DNA from: Apostichopus japonicus
Taxonomy: Eukaryota > Echinodermata > Holothuroidea > Aspidochirotida > Stichopodidae
DNA: 64,000 bases
Direction of reading: 5' to 3'
NCBI RefSeq assembly: GCF_037975245.1
Contig: NC_092561.1
Location: 10,539,001-10,603,000, forward strand
Below are positions 22,301 to 32,981 of this stretch, one piece after another. Below the pieces are notes generated by a model. The model was not told the origin of the DNA. It worked only from the letters and a program-made list of their open reading frames with translations, and made no database searches. Made by a program: the position numbers and the translations under genes. Each line of letters opens with the position of its first letter. Position 1 is the first letter of the stretch.

Positions 22301-24191
22301 AAAGCTGATCAAAAACTATGATCTGCCATTTGATGTAAAAGAGTTGCAAATTCAACAACAAACTTGTCCTTACTACAAACCAATTTATGATTTTCTTGCA
22401 CATGACATTATTCCAAGTAATGCTAAGCATGCTAGAACTGTTCGTTCTCAAGCAGAGGATTATTTGTTATGTAATAGTTTGTTATTCAGGATATTTTTGC
22501 ATGAGACTAATGATGCTAAGATGACTCTTCAGTTAGTCGTACCTGAGACTATGGTAGAACAAATAATATCTCGATATCATGATGACTTGTTAAGTAATCA
22601 TCAGGGTGTAATGCGTACATATTTGACCATTAGACAGCATTTCTATCTGCGCAATATGTTTCAACGCATCAGTAATTATATTCAGGCATGTCTCCGTTGT
22701 CAAGAATTCCGTAAGAAACCGGACAAATTGAGACAATATCATGCTCGCATTCCTGATTCTTATCGTCCTTTTGACAGACTTAGTCTGGATTTCAAGACTA
22801 TGCCCACAACGGCTACAGGATTTAAACATTTGATGGTTGTTTGTGATGAGATCACTAGATTTGTTGTATGTGTTTCTCTTAAGACTCTTGATGCTGAAAC
22901 AATATGTGAAGCATTATTGCAGAGGGTAGTTACAACCTTTGGTACACCGTCTTGTATCATAAGTGATGCGGCAGCTTCTCTTACAGGAAAATTAGTGCAG
23001 CTCTTAAGTAAAGCTTTAGGCATTGAACAAAAGTTCATCAGTGTAAACAATCATGGAAGCTTACAGGTTGAAAGACACATTCAGACTCTTTCAAATTTCC
23101 TCAAAGTGAACTTGAATCAGTTTGGTACGGATTGGGTACGATTTGTCCCAACATCAGCCTATGCATATAACACATTTTCCTCTCCTCAGTTGGGTAGCTA
23201 TAGCCCATTTGAACTTGCATTTGGACGTAAGCCGCCAAATCTTACAAATTTATCGTTCAATCCAATGGCAGGATTATCACAATCTCATGGAGAATATGCT
23301 GCATTGTTAAAGAAACGATTTGATCATTTGTCAAGGGTAATGTTAGTCTTACAAAAGAAGCAACAAGATGCTCAAAATGTTAAGATAAGTGCAAAACTGG
23401 ACAAGGGTGCAATTTATTCAACGGGTCAGTTAGTGTATCTGTATAAGCCAACGTCTTCCTCCTTGACTGCGAACTCTCGCAAAATTGCTGCTGAATGGTG
23501 TGGACCATTAGTGATCCATCAAGTTTTGGATAGGACTCATTATTTGTTGGCCACTCTCAAAGGAGAAATTCTTAGTGATGTATTCAATTATAACAGGCTT
23601 AAACCATGTTTTGTAAGAGCATCTTTTGAGACTAAGAATATCACCAACATTCAGAAATTGCGAAAGGTCTTGAAAACAAAGGGTTCATCAAGTGAAAAGG
23701 TTGCTCGAATGAGAAATGTTTTGAGTAGTAACACTTCTAATGCAGAAAATGTTAATGTCATGCAAGATGCACATATTGAGTTTCATGATGAGTTCGGTAA
23801 CATTTTGCCAGGGGTAACTTCAGATCACGTCATGTGTCTTATGACCACTAAGCCAATGAATGTTGCATCCTTTCTAGAGAATAGAGCACATAATGAAGGA
23901 TTAGCAATTCCATATCCTTCCATGAAAGATAGCATATTAAGGCAAAAGAAAGTTTTTGCAAATGCTCCACAAGGAGACATGAAAGTCCAACGTGCTAGAT
24001 ACAAATTGGGTGAATTACAGGTTCTGGTCACCTATCAGACACCATGTTTTCCAACAGGCTTTAAGAGTCATGATTTTTGGTGGAATGTAGGGAAATATTC
24101 CAACACAGAGGAAATAATGAATTTTCTCCATGAAAAGGGATTGAACATTACAGGCAATCCAGGCAGGATGTTGCAAACATTATATGGTTAG
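19317..24191 (+). CDS. pol: Pol polyprotein, unit 2
   Basis: 1624 codons, identical in protein sequence to unit 1, including the HHDD motif and all protease, RNase H and integrase catalytic residues listed there. Together with 27127-32001 on the other strand it forms the arms of a large inverted repeat with a centre near 25,650. Confidence 0.92.
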   Translation: MTPDKVPSKGRSKRKANNIWKNSNIPSSRYTGNDRNVDIQLDTRNFVRGTLHDGKGISLLFDSGATRSIISSSTVQNSKYLSSIQPVSVDVVNLKLGNGQFIHAYSTITFQVKIQGHEFQLSALIAANLTGIDLILGSQTLKELNGSLDFTTNCFRIKQAKVFLRPVQRFVIYPGQQRYITVQGRLPLYARNADVVIKPFPLISRMCPSRMLVKMHKGRTKILLRNMGNRKFFLHPSRTVAHLDLADIITVTEDIPTDSLDFLNVMRDIEKPSLFRTNSNSKENRDEITRYNLHRYPHLTADDPLVSKSEQEIMRDNINLEQSILNASETESIYEFLDSHRDAFSLYGELSHCPNYEADITLTNDEPFYIRPYRLSDEDKVIVASELDKLVRLGILAVGHQSYTSPVFLIPKKGTKDKRVVTDFRYLNSRIKRLNHPFPLLNETIRTIGYSGAKILGVLDLKSAFFCLPLSVHAQQYTGIASFHGGKHYYYKRLPQGLNLSPAIFQSQINDILATIPNSNKFCIAHHDDIIVYSADKQSHKQHLQAIFKVLMDNGLKISPKKCSIFQNSVRYMGHLLSITPEGEACIQPLHDRCAAIRNTPKPHNVKSVRRFVGAVNYVASFFPNIQALLRPLHHLSRKRKVFKWTEEHQSAFQDIKELLCNPPILHMPQKYGRFVLYSDTSRVATGSYLTQRVNGKENIIAYYSKILPPACQRYSVTELEMMGLFINVTAFKHLLQNVEFEAYVDHSAIVELFKSKQEPATSRLRKLLFKLSEYTFQVGYKKGSELVLADYLSRAPQEFHSEIDQVAQEVNSCEDFSTPPKETFNPIMTRSKARSMGVKVPDLFPNKVTKESMQDSSAKESTNRVNRTSVPKATHSNEHVTQRPQSESQKTTTPVISTDKRDTYSQRPTITMPSENRHTYSPDILVVPNFTSVSQPTEPRLVDQIRHRVPEVVREPPPELFVQPKPVITNIDHLVTGHIPKQKELNKVMKAIRGKLIKNYDLPFDVKELQIQQQTCPYYKPIYDFLAHDIIPSNAKHARTVRSQAEDYLLCNSLLFRIFLHETNDAKMTLQLVVPETMVEQIISRYHDDLLSNHQGVMRTYLTIRQHFYLRNMFQRISNYIQACLRCQEFRKKPDKLRQYHARIPDSYRPFDRLSLDFKTMPTTATGFKHLMVVCDEITRFVVCVSLKTLDAETICEALLQRVVTTFGTPSCIISDAAASLTGKLVQLLSKALGIEQKFISVNNHGSLQVERHIQTLSNFLKVNLNQFGTDWVRFVPTSAYAYNTFSSPQLGSYSPFELAFGRKPPNLTNLSFNPMAGLSQSHGEYAALLKKRFDHLSRVMLVLQKKQQDAQNVKISAKLDKGAIYSTGQLVYLYKPTSSSLTANSRKIAAEWCGPLVIHQVLDRTHYLLATLKGEILSDVFNYNRLKPCFVRASFETKNITNIQKLRKVLKTKGSSSEKVARMRNVLSSNTSNAENVNVMQDAHIEFHDEFGNILPGVTSDHVMCLMTTKPMNVASFLENRAHNEGLAIPYPSMKDSILRQKKVFANAPQGDMKVQRARYKLGELQVLVTYQTPCFPTGFKSHDFWWNVGKYSNTEEIMNFLHEKGLNITGNPGRMLQTLYG

Positions 24192-25433
24192 AATGTATAA
24201 CTGCATATTGCTTTAAGTTCAGATGAACAGGTGTTTTACCCACGATTGTATGAATGGAATGTGTCATGGCAATTACCTGCATACCTATTAAGTGGAAGTC
24301 ATTGTACTATATGGTGTAACAATATAAGCTTTATTGTTAAAACCGCCACCAAGTGACCTAGTTTCATCTTTTATAACAAATGTGTAATGAGTATACCTTA
24401 TTTCTCCTTATGAATTCGTTCAAACGTTTACCCGGCAATTAGAACCTATCCGGAATATTAGCAACATGGGTTTTCATATATTGAGAAATATTTTAGGGAT
24501 ATTTACTTTGCATCATTTATGTTATATTGAAGGCTATTTAGAGACAGCATTGGTGATATGCAACTTTGCTTACAGCAACAGTTATCAAAGCAAATGAAAG
24601 TATAGATTTTTTGAGGAAGTTATTTATATATTTTCTTTTCCTCAAATATTCATGCAAAAGTAAATTTCATCAAGAAGTTGAAAGACAAGATGTTAAGTAT
24701 TATGTTAATTTGAAGAAAGATTTGTTGATGTCATAGTCTATGGGGTCTCTTTTATGGTATCGAATATCTAGTACTTTGGTACTTTACTAGACTATCATTC
24801 GGAGTGCATACCTAGGGTCACCATGCTATCGAGTCACATTTTTTTGAAGTGAATGTATATGATTCACAAGGTTTCAAAGCAGTTTTGAAACTATGCCTTC
24901 ATTAAAGAGGAGGTTTTGTAAATGAGTTTGTAATATTTTAAGGTTCTTTTTTAATGTACGAATTTTTTATGGAACGCTGAGGTGTTCAGTTCAGTTAAAA
25001 GATAACTAAGTCTAGTATTCTCTGATCTCTCCCCAATTCACGGCATGATTTCACTTTTGATATGAATGTATTATTGATGTATGAAGTGCATAAATGTATT
25101 TTGTAAGAGATACTGCATATTTTGCTGTGTCATGTAACTTTAAGATATCTTAATGATATCTTCCTTTTTTTTGGATTACATCATATGATGTCATCAATAT
25201 TGAAGAGGTACACAAAATTCAAGGAAATAGTGTTCAATGTATATACCATATGATCATTTTAATCATTTGTAACCAAGATGTTAACTTTTGAGATATATGA
25301 AGGCCATTTATTGAAGTCAATGAATATTAGTGAATGTGCTTACAGTACTCTACCTTCTTGAGATAATGATAAGTTAAAGCAGTATGATGTTAAAATTTTG
25401 GAGTATCCAAAAATTTTAAAAGATTGAGGGGGA

Positions 25434-26156
25434 TGTTATGAAATAGTAATACCATCTCTTTGATGTTACCGAAAAGCTCCATCGAGATACCTTACAGGCC
25501 TCTTATGTATTTATCTAGGTCATGGATTCAGTTTTCCCACGAGAAGTTTTTAACTATCTTATTGAATCTTGGTACAGGGCCTTTTCCCAAAATAGATTCC
25601 ATTATGTCTGTGGAACATTCGAGAAGGTTCTCTCACGTGGTATGGAAGTTTCCAAAGAAAGGGGATGGACTTCCAAACTCCCAACCAATCAGGGCAGATC
25701 AGTGCCAGTGCACTTATTTTTATATCATTAAGTTAATACAGGATGGTCAGGTCATTGGCTGCCTACTGATTATGCGCAGTGAGATTTTTATGGAAGTAAG
25801 GTTTAAAAGAAAAAGGAGGTCAGAAATTTATCACTCCGTCAGCGCTCCGTGATCAGTTCGTTGCTTCGTCACCATTTCATCACTCTTTCTAATTGTTTAA
25901 TTGACGGAGTCAAGTCAAGTCAAATGATTGTAATTTAGTTTTATTTGTAAAGAGAATCGACAGAGAAGAAATTATACCGAATCATTAATCAAATCCTATC
26001 TCGTCAAATTGTTTTTTCTGTGAACTCATTGTTTTCGCCCGTTCGAGACATCTCCTGAAGAAGCATAAATACGGCATCAAGATATCCCAGTACCTTTCTA
26101 TCGCGAGTCCCGATATAGTTTTACTATCGGAGGAGCGGGCTCGACACAATATTACA
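25434..26156 (+). repeat. LTR 3 (right end of the dimer)
   Basis: Same 723-bp LTR, preceded by the unit 2 purine tract and followed by ATAT (26157-26160), the right target duplication. The next bases, CTTAAAGTTACATGACA, belong to the outer element's 3' untranslated region read in reverse. Confidence 0.93.
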
Positions 26157-27126
26157 ATATCTTAAAGTTACATGACACAGCAAAATATGCAGTATCTCTT
26201 ACAAAATACATTTATGCATTTCATACATCAATAATACATTTATATCAAAAGTGAAATCATGCCGTGAATTGGGGAGAGATCAGAGAATACTAGACTTAGT
26301 TATCTTTTAACTGAACAGAACACCTTGACGTTCCATGCAAAATTCGTACACAAAAAAAAGAACCTTAAAATATTACAAACTCATTTACAAAACCTCCTCT
26401 TTAATGAAGGCATAGTTTCAAAACTGCTTTGAAACCTTGTGAATCATATACATTCACCTCAAGAAAATCAAGAAAATGTGACTCGATAGCATGGTGACCC
26501 TAGGTATGCACTCCGAAATGATTCTAGTAAAGTACCAAAGTACTAGATATTCGATACCATAAAAGAGACTCCATAGACTATGACATCAACAAATCTTTCT
26601 TCAAATTTACATAATACTTAACATCTTGTCTTTTCAACTTCATGATGAAATTTACTTTTGCATGAATAATTGAGGAAAAGAAAATATATACATAACTTCC
26701 TCAAATTATCTATACTTTCATTTGCTTCGATAACTGTTGCTGCAAGCAAAAGTTACACATCACCAATGCTGTCTCTAAATAGCCTTCAATATAACATAAA
26801 TAATGCAATGTAAATATCCTTAAAATATTTCTCAATATATGAAAACCCATGTTGCTAATATTCCGGATATGTTCTAATTGCCGGGTAAACGTTTGAACGA
26901 ATTCATAAGGAGAAATAAGGTATACTCACTACACATTTGTTATAAAAGATGAAACTAGGTCACTTGGTGGTTTTAACAATAAAGCTTATATTGTTACACC
27001 ATACAGTACAATGACTTCCACTTAAAAGGTATGCAGGTAAATGCCATGACGCATTCCATTCATACAATTGTGGGTAAAACACCTGTTCATCTGAACTTAA
27101 AGCAATATGCAGTTATACTGTACATA
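26157..27126 (-). other. Proximal part of the outer element's 3' untranslated region
   Basis: Reverse complement of the region just after pol in the plus-strand copies, with scattered differences and small indels. Joining 8377 to 26161 restores AAGATATCTT, as found intact in both plus-strand units. This proves the insertion point and the 4-bp duplication from sequence internal to the window. Confidence 0.88.
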
Positions 27127-30100
27127 CTAACCATATAATGTTTGCAACATCCTGCCTGGATTGCCTGTAATGTTCAATCCCTTTTCATGGAGAAAATTCA
27201 TTATTTCCTCTGTGTTGGAATATTTCCCTACATTCCACCAAAAATCATGACTCTTAAAGCCTGTTGGAAAACATGGTGTCTGATAGGTGACCAGAACCTG
27301 TAATTCACCCAATTTGTATCTAGCACGTTGGACTTTCATGTCTCCTTGTGGAGCATTTGCAAAAACTTTCTTTTGCCTTAATATGCTATCTTTCATGGAA
27401 GGATATGGAATTGCTAATCCTTCATTATGTGCTCTATTCTCTAGAAAGGATGCAACATTCATTGGCTTAGTGGTCATAAGACACATGACGTGATCTGAAG
27501 TTACCCCTGGCAAAATGTTACCGAACTCATCATGAAACTCAATATGTGCATCTTGCATGACATTAACATTTTCTGCATTAGAAGTGTTACTACTCAAAAC
27601 ATTTCTCATTCGAGCAAGCTTTTCACTTGATGAACCCTTCGTTTTCAAGACATTCCGCAATTTCTGAATGTTGGTGATATTCTTAGTTTCAGAAGATGCT
27701 CTTACAAAACATGGTTTAAGCCTGTTATAATTGAATACATCACTAAGAATTTCTCCTTTGAGAGTGGCCAACAAATAATGAGTCCTATCCAAAACTTGAT
27801 GGATCACTAATGGTCCACACCATTCTGCAGCAATTTTGCGAGAGTTCGCAGTCAAGGAAGAAGACGTTGGCTTATACAGATACACTAACTGACCCGTTGA
27901 ATAAATTGCACCTTTGTCCAGTTTTGCACATATCTTAACATTCTGAGCATCTTGTTGCTTCTTTTGTAAGACTAACATTACCCTTGACAAATGATCAAAT
28001 CGTTTCTTTAACAATGCAGCATATTCTCCATGAGATTGTGATAATCCTGCCATTGGATTGAACGATAAATTTGTAAGATTTGGCGGCTTACGTCCAAATG
28101 CAAGTTCAAATGGGCTATAGCTACCTAACTGAGGAGAGGAAAATGTGTTATATGCATAGGCTGATGTTGGGACAAATCGTACCCAATCCGTACCAAACTG
28201 ATTTAAGTTCACTTTGAGGAAATTTGAAAGAGTCTGAATGTGTCTTTCAACCTGTAAGCTTCCATGATTGCTTACACTGATGAACTTTTGTTCAATGCCT
28301 AAAGCTTTACTTAAGAGCTCCACTAATTTTCCTGTAAGAGAAGCTGCCGCATCACTTATGATACAAGACGGTGGACCAAAAGTTGTGACTACCCTCTGCA
28401 ATAATGCTTCACATATTGTTTCAGCATCAAGAGTCTTAAGAGAAACACATACAACAAATCTAGTGATCTCATCACAAACAACCATCAAATGTTTAAATCC
28501 TGTAGCCGTCATGGGCATAGTCTTGAAATCCAGACTAAGTCTGTCAAAAGGACGATAAGAATCAGGAATGCGAGCATGATATTGTCTCAATTTGTCCGGT
28601 TTCTTACGGAATTCTTGACAACGGAGACATGCCTGAATATAATTACTGATGCGTTGAAACATATTGCGCAGATAGAAATGCTGTCTAATGGTCAAATATG
28701 TACGCATTACACCCTGATGATTACTTAACAAGTCATCATGATATCGAGATATTATCTGTTCTACCATAGTCTCAGGTACGACTAACTGAAGAGTCATCTT
28801 AGCATCATTAGTCTCATGCAAAAATATCCTGAATAACAAACTATTACATAACAAATAATCCTCTGCTTGAGAACGAACAGTTCTAGCATGCTTAACATTA
28901 CTTGGAATAATATCATGTGCAAGAAAATCATAAATTGGTTTGTAGTAAGGACATGTTTGTTGTTGAATTTGTAACTCTTTTACATCAAATGGCAGATCAT
29001 AGTTTTTGATCAGCTTTCCTTGAATTGCCTTCATGACTTTATTCAATTCCTTTTGTTTTGGAATGTGCCCTGTAACCAAATGATCAATGTTCGTTATGAC
29101 TGGCCTTGGCTGAACAAATAATTCTGGTGGTGGTTCTCTGATTACCTCTGGCACTCTATGTCTACTCTGATCCACTAATCTTGGCTCTGTAGGTTGAGAA
29201 ACACTTGTAAAATTTGGCACAACTAACATGTCAGGACTATATGTATGTCTATTTTCACTCGGCATAGTAATAATAGGCCTTTGAATATATGTTTCTCTCT
29301 TATCAGTAGAAATAACTGGTGTAGTCGTCTTTTGTGACTCAGATTGTGGTCTCTGTGTAACATGCTCATTAGAATGTGTTGCCTTAGGAACGGATGTCCT
29401 ATTTACTCTATTTGTTGATTCTTTGGCTGGGGAATCCTGCATGGACTCCTTAGTGACTTTATTCGGAAATAAATCTGGAACTTTGACTCCCATTGACCTT
29501 GCCTTTGACCTTGTCATGATTGGATTAAATGTCTCCTTAGGTGGAGTTGAAAAATCCTCACAAGAACTGACCTCTTGAGCAACCTGATCTATTTCAGAGT
29601 GAAATTCCTGTGGTGCTCTAGACAAATAATCTGCCAAAACCAATTCTGAGCCCTTTTTGTAACCAACCTGAAATGTATATTCTGACAATTTGAACAGAAG
29701 TTTACGTAAGCGTGAAGTTGCTGGTTCTTGTTTTGACTTAAACAATTCAACAATGGCTGAGTGATCAACATATGCCTCAAATTCTACATTTTGCAATAAA
29801 TGTTTGAATGCTGTCACATTAATAAATAGACCCATCATTTCTAATTCAGTTACACTATACCTCTGACATGCTGGTGGTAATATCTTAGAGTAATATGCAA
29901 TAATATTCTCTTTGCCATTAACTCTTTGTGTCAGGTACGATCCTGTTGCTACTCGTGATGTGTCGCTATATAATACAAAACGACCATATTTCTGTGGCAT
30001 ATGCAGTATAGGTGGATTACACAACAACTCTTTAATACTTTGAAATGCACTCTGATGTTCCTCTGTCCATTTAAATACCTTTCTCTTACGACTCAAATGA

Positions 30101-32001
30101 TGTAATGGTCTCAATAGTGCTTGAATATTTGGGAAAAATGAAGCCACATAATTAACTGCACCTACAAATCGTCTTAATGACTTAACATTGTGTGGTTTTG
30201 GTGTGTTCCTGATTGCTGCACATCTATCATGTAAAGGTTGGATACAAGCCTCACCTTCTGGGGTTATTGAGAGCAAATGTCCCATATATCGGACTGAATT
30301 TTGAAAAATGCTACACTTTTTCGGAGAGATTTTCAATCCGTTGTCCATTAAAACCTTAAAAATTGCCTGTAGGTGTTGTTTGTGAGATTGTTTGTCTGCA
30401 CTGTACACAATAATATCGTCATGATGAGCAATACAGAACTTATTTGAATTTGGGATCGTTGCCAAAATATCATTAATTTGCGACTGAAAGATCGCTGGAG
30501 ATAAATTCAATCCCTGTGGTAAGCGTTTATAATAATAATGCTTTCCTCCATGAAATGATGCAATACCTGTATATTGTTGTGCATGAACACTGAGTGGCAG
30601 ACAGAAGAATGCAGACTTTAAATCAAGAACACCCAAAATTTTGGCTCCAGAGTACCCTATGGTACAGATAGTCTCATTCAATAATGGAAATGGGTGATTG
30701 AGACGTTTTATTCTACTGTTCAAGTAGCGAAAATCTGTGACAACTCTTTTGTCTTTTGTTCCCTTCTTTGGAATTAGGAAAACCGGTGAGGTATAAGACT
30801 GATGTCCTACCGCTAAGATTCCTAATCGCACTAATTTGTCAAGCTCACTGGCGACAATGACTTTGTCCTCATCTGAAAGTCTATAGGGACGTATGTAAAA
30901 TGGCTCGTCATTAGTAAGCGTAATATCAGCCTCATAATTTGGACGGTGAGATAATTCACCATAAAGAGAAAATGCATCTCTATGTGAGTCTAGAAATTCA
31001 TAAATGCTTTCTGTTTCTGAAGCATTCAGAATACTTTGTTCCAAATTAATGTTTTCTCTCATGATTTCCTGTTCGGATTTGGAAACCAGGGGATCATCGA
31101 CTGTCAAATGTGGATATCGATGTAAATTATATCGTGTAATTGCATCACGATTCTCTTTGGAGTCAGAATTGGTTCGAAAAAGAGACGGTTTTTCGATGTC
31201 TCTCATGACATTGAGAAAATCTAGAGATTCAGTAGGTATGTCTTCTGTGACAGTAATGATATCTGCTAAATCTAAATGAGCCACTGTGCGAGAAGGATGC
31301 AGACAAAATCTCTGGTTACCCATGTTCCTTAGTAGAATCTTTGTTCTACCTTTATGCATTTTCACTAACATTCGTGAAGGACACATACGAGATATCAGAG
31401 GAAACGGTTTAATAACCATATCTGCATTTCGTGCATATAGTGGAAGACGTCCCTGTACAGTAATGTATCTTTGCTGACCTGGGTAAATAACAAATCTCTG
31501 CACTGGCCTAAGGAAAACTTTGGCTTGTTTAATTCTAAAACAGTTTGTGGTAAAGTCCAAAGAACCATTCAATTCCTTCAGAGTTTGACTACCTAATATT
31601 AAGTCAATACCTGTCAGGTTTGCAGCAATTAAAGCAGAAAGCTGAAATTCATGACCTTGAATTTTGACCTGAAATGTTATCGTGCTATACGCATGAATAA
31701 ACTGACCATTACCCAACTTTAAGTTTACTACATCAACTGAGACAGGTTGTATAGAGGATAAATACTTTGAACTTTGCACTGTAGAAGAAGAAATGATAGA
31801 GCGTGTCGCTCCACTATCAAACAACAATGAAATTCCTTTACCATCATGTAAAGTACCTCTTACAAAATTACGCGTGTCCAGTTGAATATCCACATTACGG
31901 TCGTTACCTGTATATTTAGAACTAGGAATATTACTATTCTTCCAAATATTATTTGCTTTACGTTTCGATCTTCCTTTACTTGGTACTTTGTCTGGAGTCA
32001 C
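27127..32001 (-). CDS. pol: Pol polyprotein, outer copy
   Basis: 1624 codons with no stop. By eye about 34 residues differ from the dimer copies, near 2%, spread along the protein (for example NRKFF to NQRFC after the protease, FQDI to FQSI before RNase H, FGTPS to FGPPS in integrase). All catalytic residues and the HHDD motif are kept. Retention of full length under this divergence suggests both subfamilies evolved as functional elements before insertion here. Confidence 0.92.
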   Translation of the reverse strand: MTPDKVPSKGRSKRKANNIWKNSNIPSSKYTGNDRNVDIQLDTRNFVRGTLHDGKGISLLFDSGATRSIISSSTVQSSKYLSSIQPVSVDVVNLKLGNGQFIHAYSTITFQVKIQGHEFQLSALIAANLTGIDLILGSQTLKELNGSLDFTTNCFRIKQAKVFLRPVQRFVIYPGQQRYITVQGRLPLYARNADMVIKPFPLISRMCPSRMLVKMHKGRTKILLRNMGNQRFCLHPSRTVAHLDLADIITVTEDIPTESLDFLNVMRDIEKPSLFRTNSDSKENRDAITRYNLHRYPHLTVDDPLVSKSEQEIMRENINLEQSILNASETESIYEFLDSHRDAFSLYGELSHRPNYEADITLTNDEPFYIRPYRLSDEDKVIVASELDKLVRLGILAVGHQSYTSPVFLIPKKGTKDKRVVTDFRYLNSRIKRLNHPFPLLNETICTIGYSGAKILGVLDLKSAFFCLPLSVHAQQYTGIASFHGGKHYYYKRLPQGLNLSPAIFQSQINDILATIPNSNKFCIAHHDDIIVYSADKQSHKQHLQAIFKVLMDNGLKISPKKCSIFQNSVRYMGHLLSITPEGEACIQPLHDRCAAIRNTPKPHNVKSLRRFVGAVNYVASFFPNIQALLRPLHHLSRKRKVFKWTEEHQSAFQSIKELLCNPPILHMPQKYGRFVLYSDTSRVATGSYLTQRVNGKENIIAYYSKILPPACQRYSVTELEMMGLFINVTAFKHLLQNVEFEAYVDHSAIVELFKSKQEPATSRLRKLLFKLSEYTFQVGYKKGSELVLADYLSRAPQEFHSEIDQVAQEVSSCEDFSTPPKETFNPIMTRSKARSMGVKVPDLFPNKVTKESMQDSPAKESTNRVNRTSVPKATHSNEHVTQRPQSESQKTTTPVISTDKRETYIQRPIITMPSENRHTYSPDMLVVPNFTSVSQPTEPRLVDQSRHRVPEVIREPPPELFVQPRPVITNIDHLVTGHIPKQKELNKVMKAIQGKLIKNYDLPFDVKELQIQQQTCPYYKPIYDFLAHDIIPSNVKHARTVRSQAEDYLLCNSLLFRIFLHETNDAKMTLQLVVPETMVEQIISRYHDDLLSNHQGVMRTYLTIRQHFYLRNMFQRISNYIQACLRCQEFRKKPDKLRQYHARIPDSYRPFDRLSLDFKTMPMTATGFKHLMVVCDEITRFVVCVSLKTLDAETICEALLQRVVTTFGPPSCIISDAAASLTGKLVELLSKALGIEQKFISVSNHGSLQVERHIQTLSNFLKVNLNQFGTDWVRFVPTSAYAYNTFSSPQLGSYSPFELAFGRKPPNLTNLSFNPMAGLSQSHGEYAALLKKRFDHLSRVMLVLQKKQQDAQNVKICAKLDKGAIYSTGQLVYLYKPTSSSLTANSRKIAAEWCGPLVIHQVLDRTHYLLATLKGEILSDVFNYNRLKPCFVRASSETKNITNIQKLRNVLKTKGSSSEKLARMRNVLSSNTSNAENVNVMQDAHIEFHDEFGNILPGVTSDHVMCLMTTKPMNVASFLENRAHNEGLAIPYPSMKDSILRQKKVFANAPQGDMKVQRARYKLGELQVLVTYQTPCFPTGFKSHDFWWNVGKYSNTEEIMNFLHEKGLNITGNPGRMLQTLYG

Positions 32002-32030
32002 TGTATGATGAGTGCAATCATAAGTGCTCC

Positions 32031-32981
32031 CTAATGAAAATTCTGTGTTGGTACTTTGTTTACATCAGCCTCCATTTCATGGCTTAGGCGAATTTGGCAA
32101 TATTGTGCAAAATGACCTCGATTTTGGCAGTAGTAACATGTGATTGAAGGATTAAAATATGGTAACCTTCTCCTGTTATCATTTTGACCTGTCCTAGGAC
32201 CACGAGAATCACGAGAACTATATCTTTGCCTCATATCTTTTGGATTGTCTTGCGATTCTGACCTACGTGACTGATCAAACTTGGTCTCTAATTCCTGAAT
32301 TTTGGTACACAACTCTTGTATCTCAGAAGATGCAGAAATAGTAGGAGTCTGAACAGAGGACGCTTTGTCGTGCATTGCCATAAATAGTTCGGAAGAAGCT
32401 GTGGGTTGACTTTGGATTTGTAAGTCAAAATAACATTGGACTTTCATGACCAAATCTGCAATCGTTGCTTTTGGTGATGCAGACATTAACACTGCTGAGC
32501 GACATTGCAAAGGCAGGGTCGAGATCAATTTATCTCTAATTTGGTCCTCGCCATAGCTTAATTGTGCTGCAGCTTTTGAAATTTTGGCCAAATGAGCTTG
32601 AGCTGTATCACCTGGCGTATAGCTTAATGCATGAAATGCCTGTGATTTAGCGTAGGAAGAAGTGCCTGGACTGAAACGAGCAAGGAATTGCTTGCGAAGA
32701 TCAGCAATAGTTGAAAAATTTTTGTTCTCAATCCAGAGTCTGGCTTGGCCTTTAAGTGTTCGCTTAAATATGCGACATATTTCATTAAATTCTTCCTCTA
32801 CAGGGGGGGTTTTGGACGGCAATTTATGCAACTCTAAATAATCTTCAAATCCCAAATAATGAGCTTCGGCTAAATCTGCATCAATTACATCGCCCTGAAA
32901 TCGTGATGGCAAAAAATCAGTGGGCCTATGTTTCTGCATAACATTAACAGAGGTCGAAGTTTCCTGTTTACTGACGGACAT
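32031..32981 (-). CDS. gag: Gag polyprotein, outer copy
   Basis: 316 residues, two fewer than the dimer copies because of a small change near residue 57 (KTPPVEEE in place of QTTPEAVAEE). The zinc knuckle CYYCQNRGHFAQYC is unchanged. The frame stops at TAG after ...TQNFH and overlaps pol as in the other copies. Confidence 0.9.
   Translation of the reverse strand: MSVSKQETSTSVNVMQKHRPTDFLPSRFQGDVIDADLAEAHYLGFEDYLELHKLPSKTPPVEEEFNEICRIFKRTLKGQARLWIENKNFSTIADLRKQFLARFSPGTSSYAKSQAFHALSYTPGDTAQAHLAKISKAAAQLSYGEDQIRDKLISTLPLQCRSAVLMSASPKATIADLVMKVQCYFDLQIQSQPTASSELFMAMHDKASSVQTPTISASSEIQELCTKIQELETKFDQSRRSESQDNPKDMRQRYSSRDSRGPRTGQNDNRRRLPYFNPSITCYYCQNRGHFAQYCQIRLSHEMEADVNKVPTQNFH

Larger units (their letters stand above)
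8378..26156 (+). mobile_element. Tandem-dimer LTR retrotransposon: LTR-gag-pol-LTR-gag-pol-LTR
   Basis: Three 723-bp LTRs begin at exactly 8378, 16906 and 25434, a constant period of 8,528 bp, and share the middle LTR. The two internal regions encode identical Gag and Pol, and I noticed no base difference between units. Only one duplication pair, ATAT at 8374-8377 and 26157-26160, flanks the whole 17.8 kb, so the array behaves as one insertion. It may have integrated as a dimer or been expanded later by LTR-LTR recombination. An assembly duplication is the main alternative. The surrounding sequence is the 3' untranslated region of an opposite-strand member of the same family. Confidence 0.9.
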
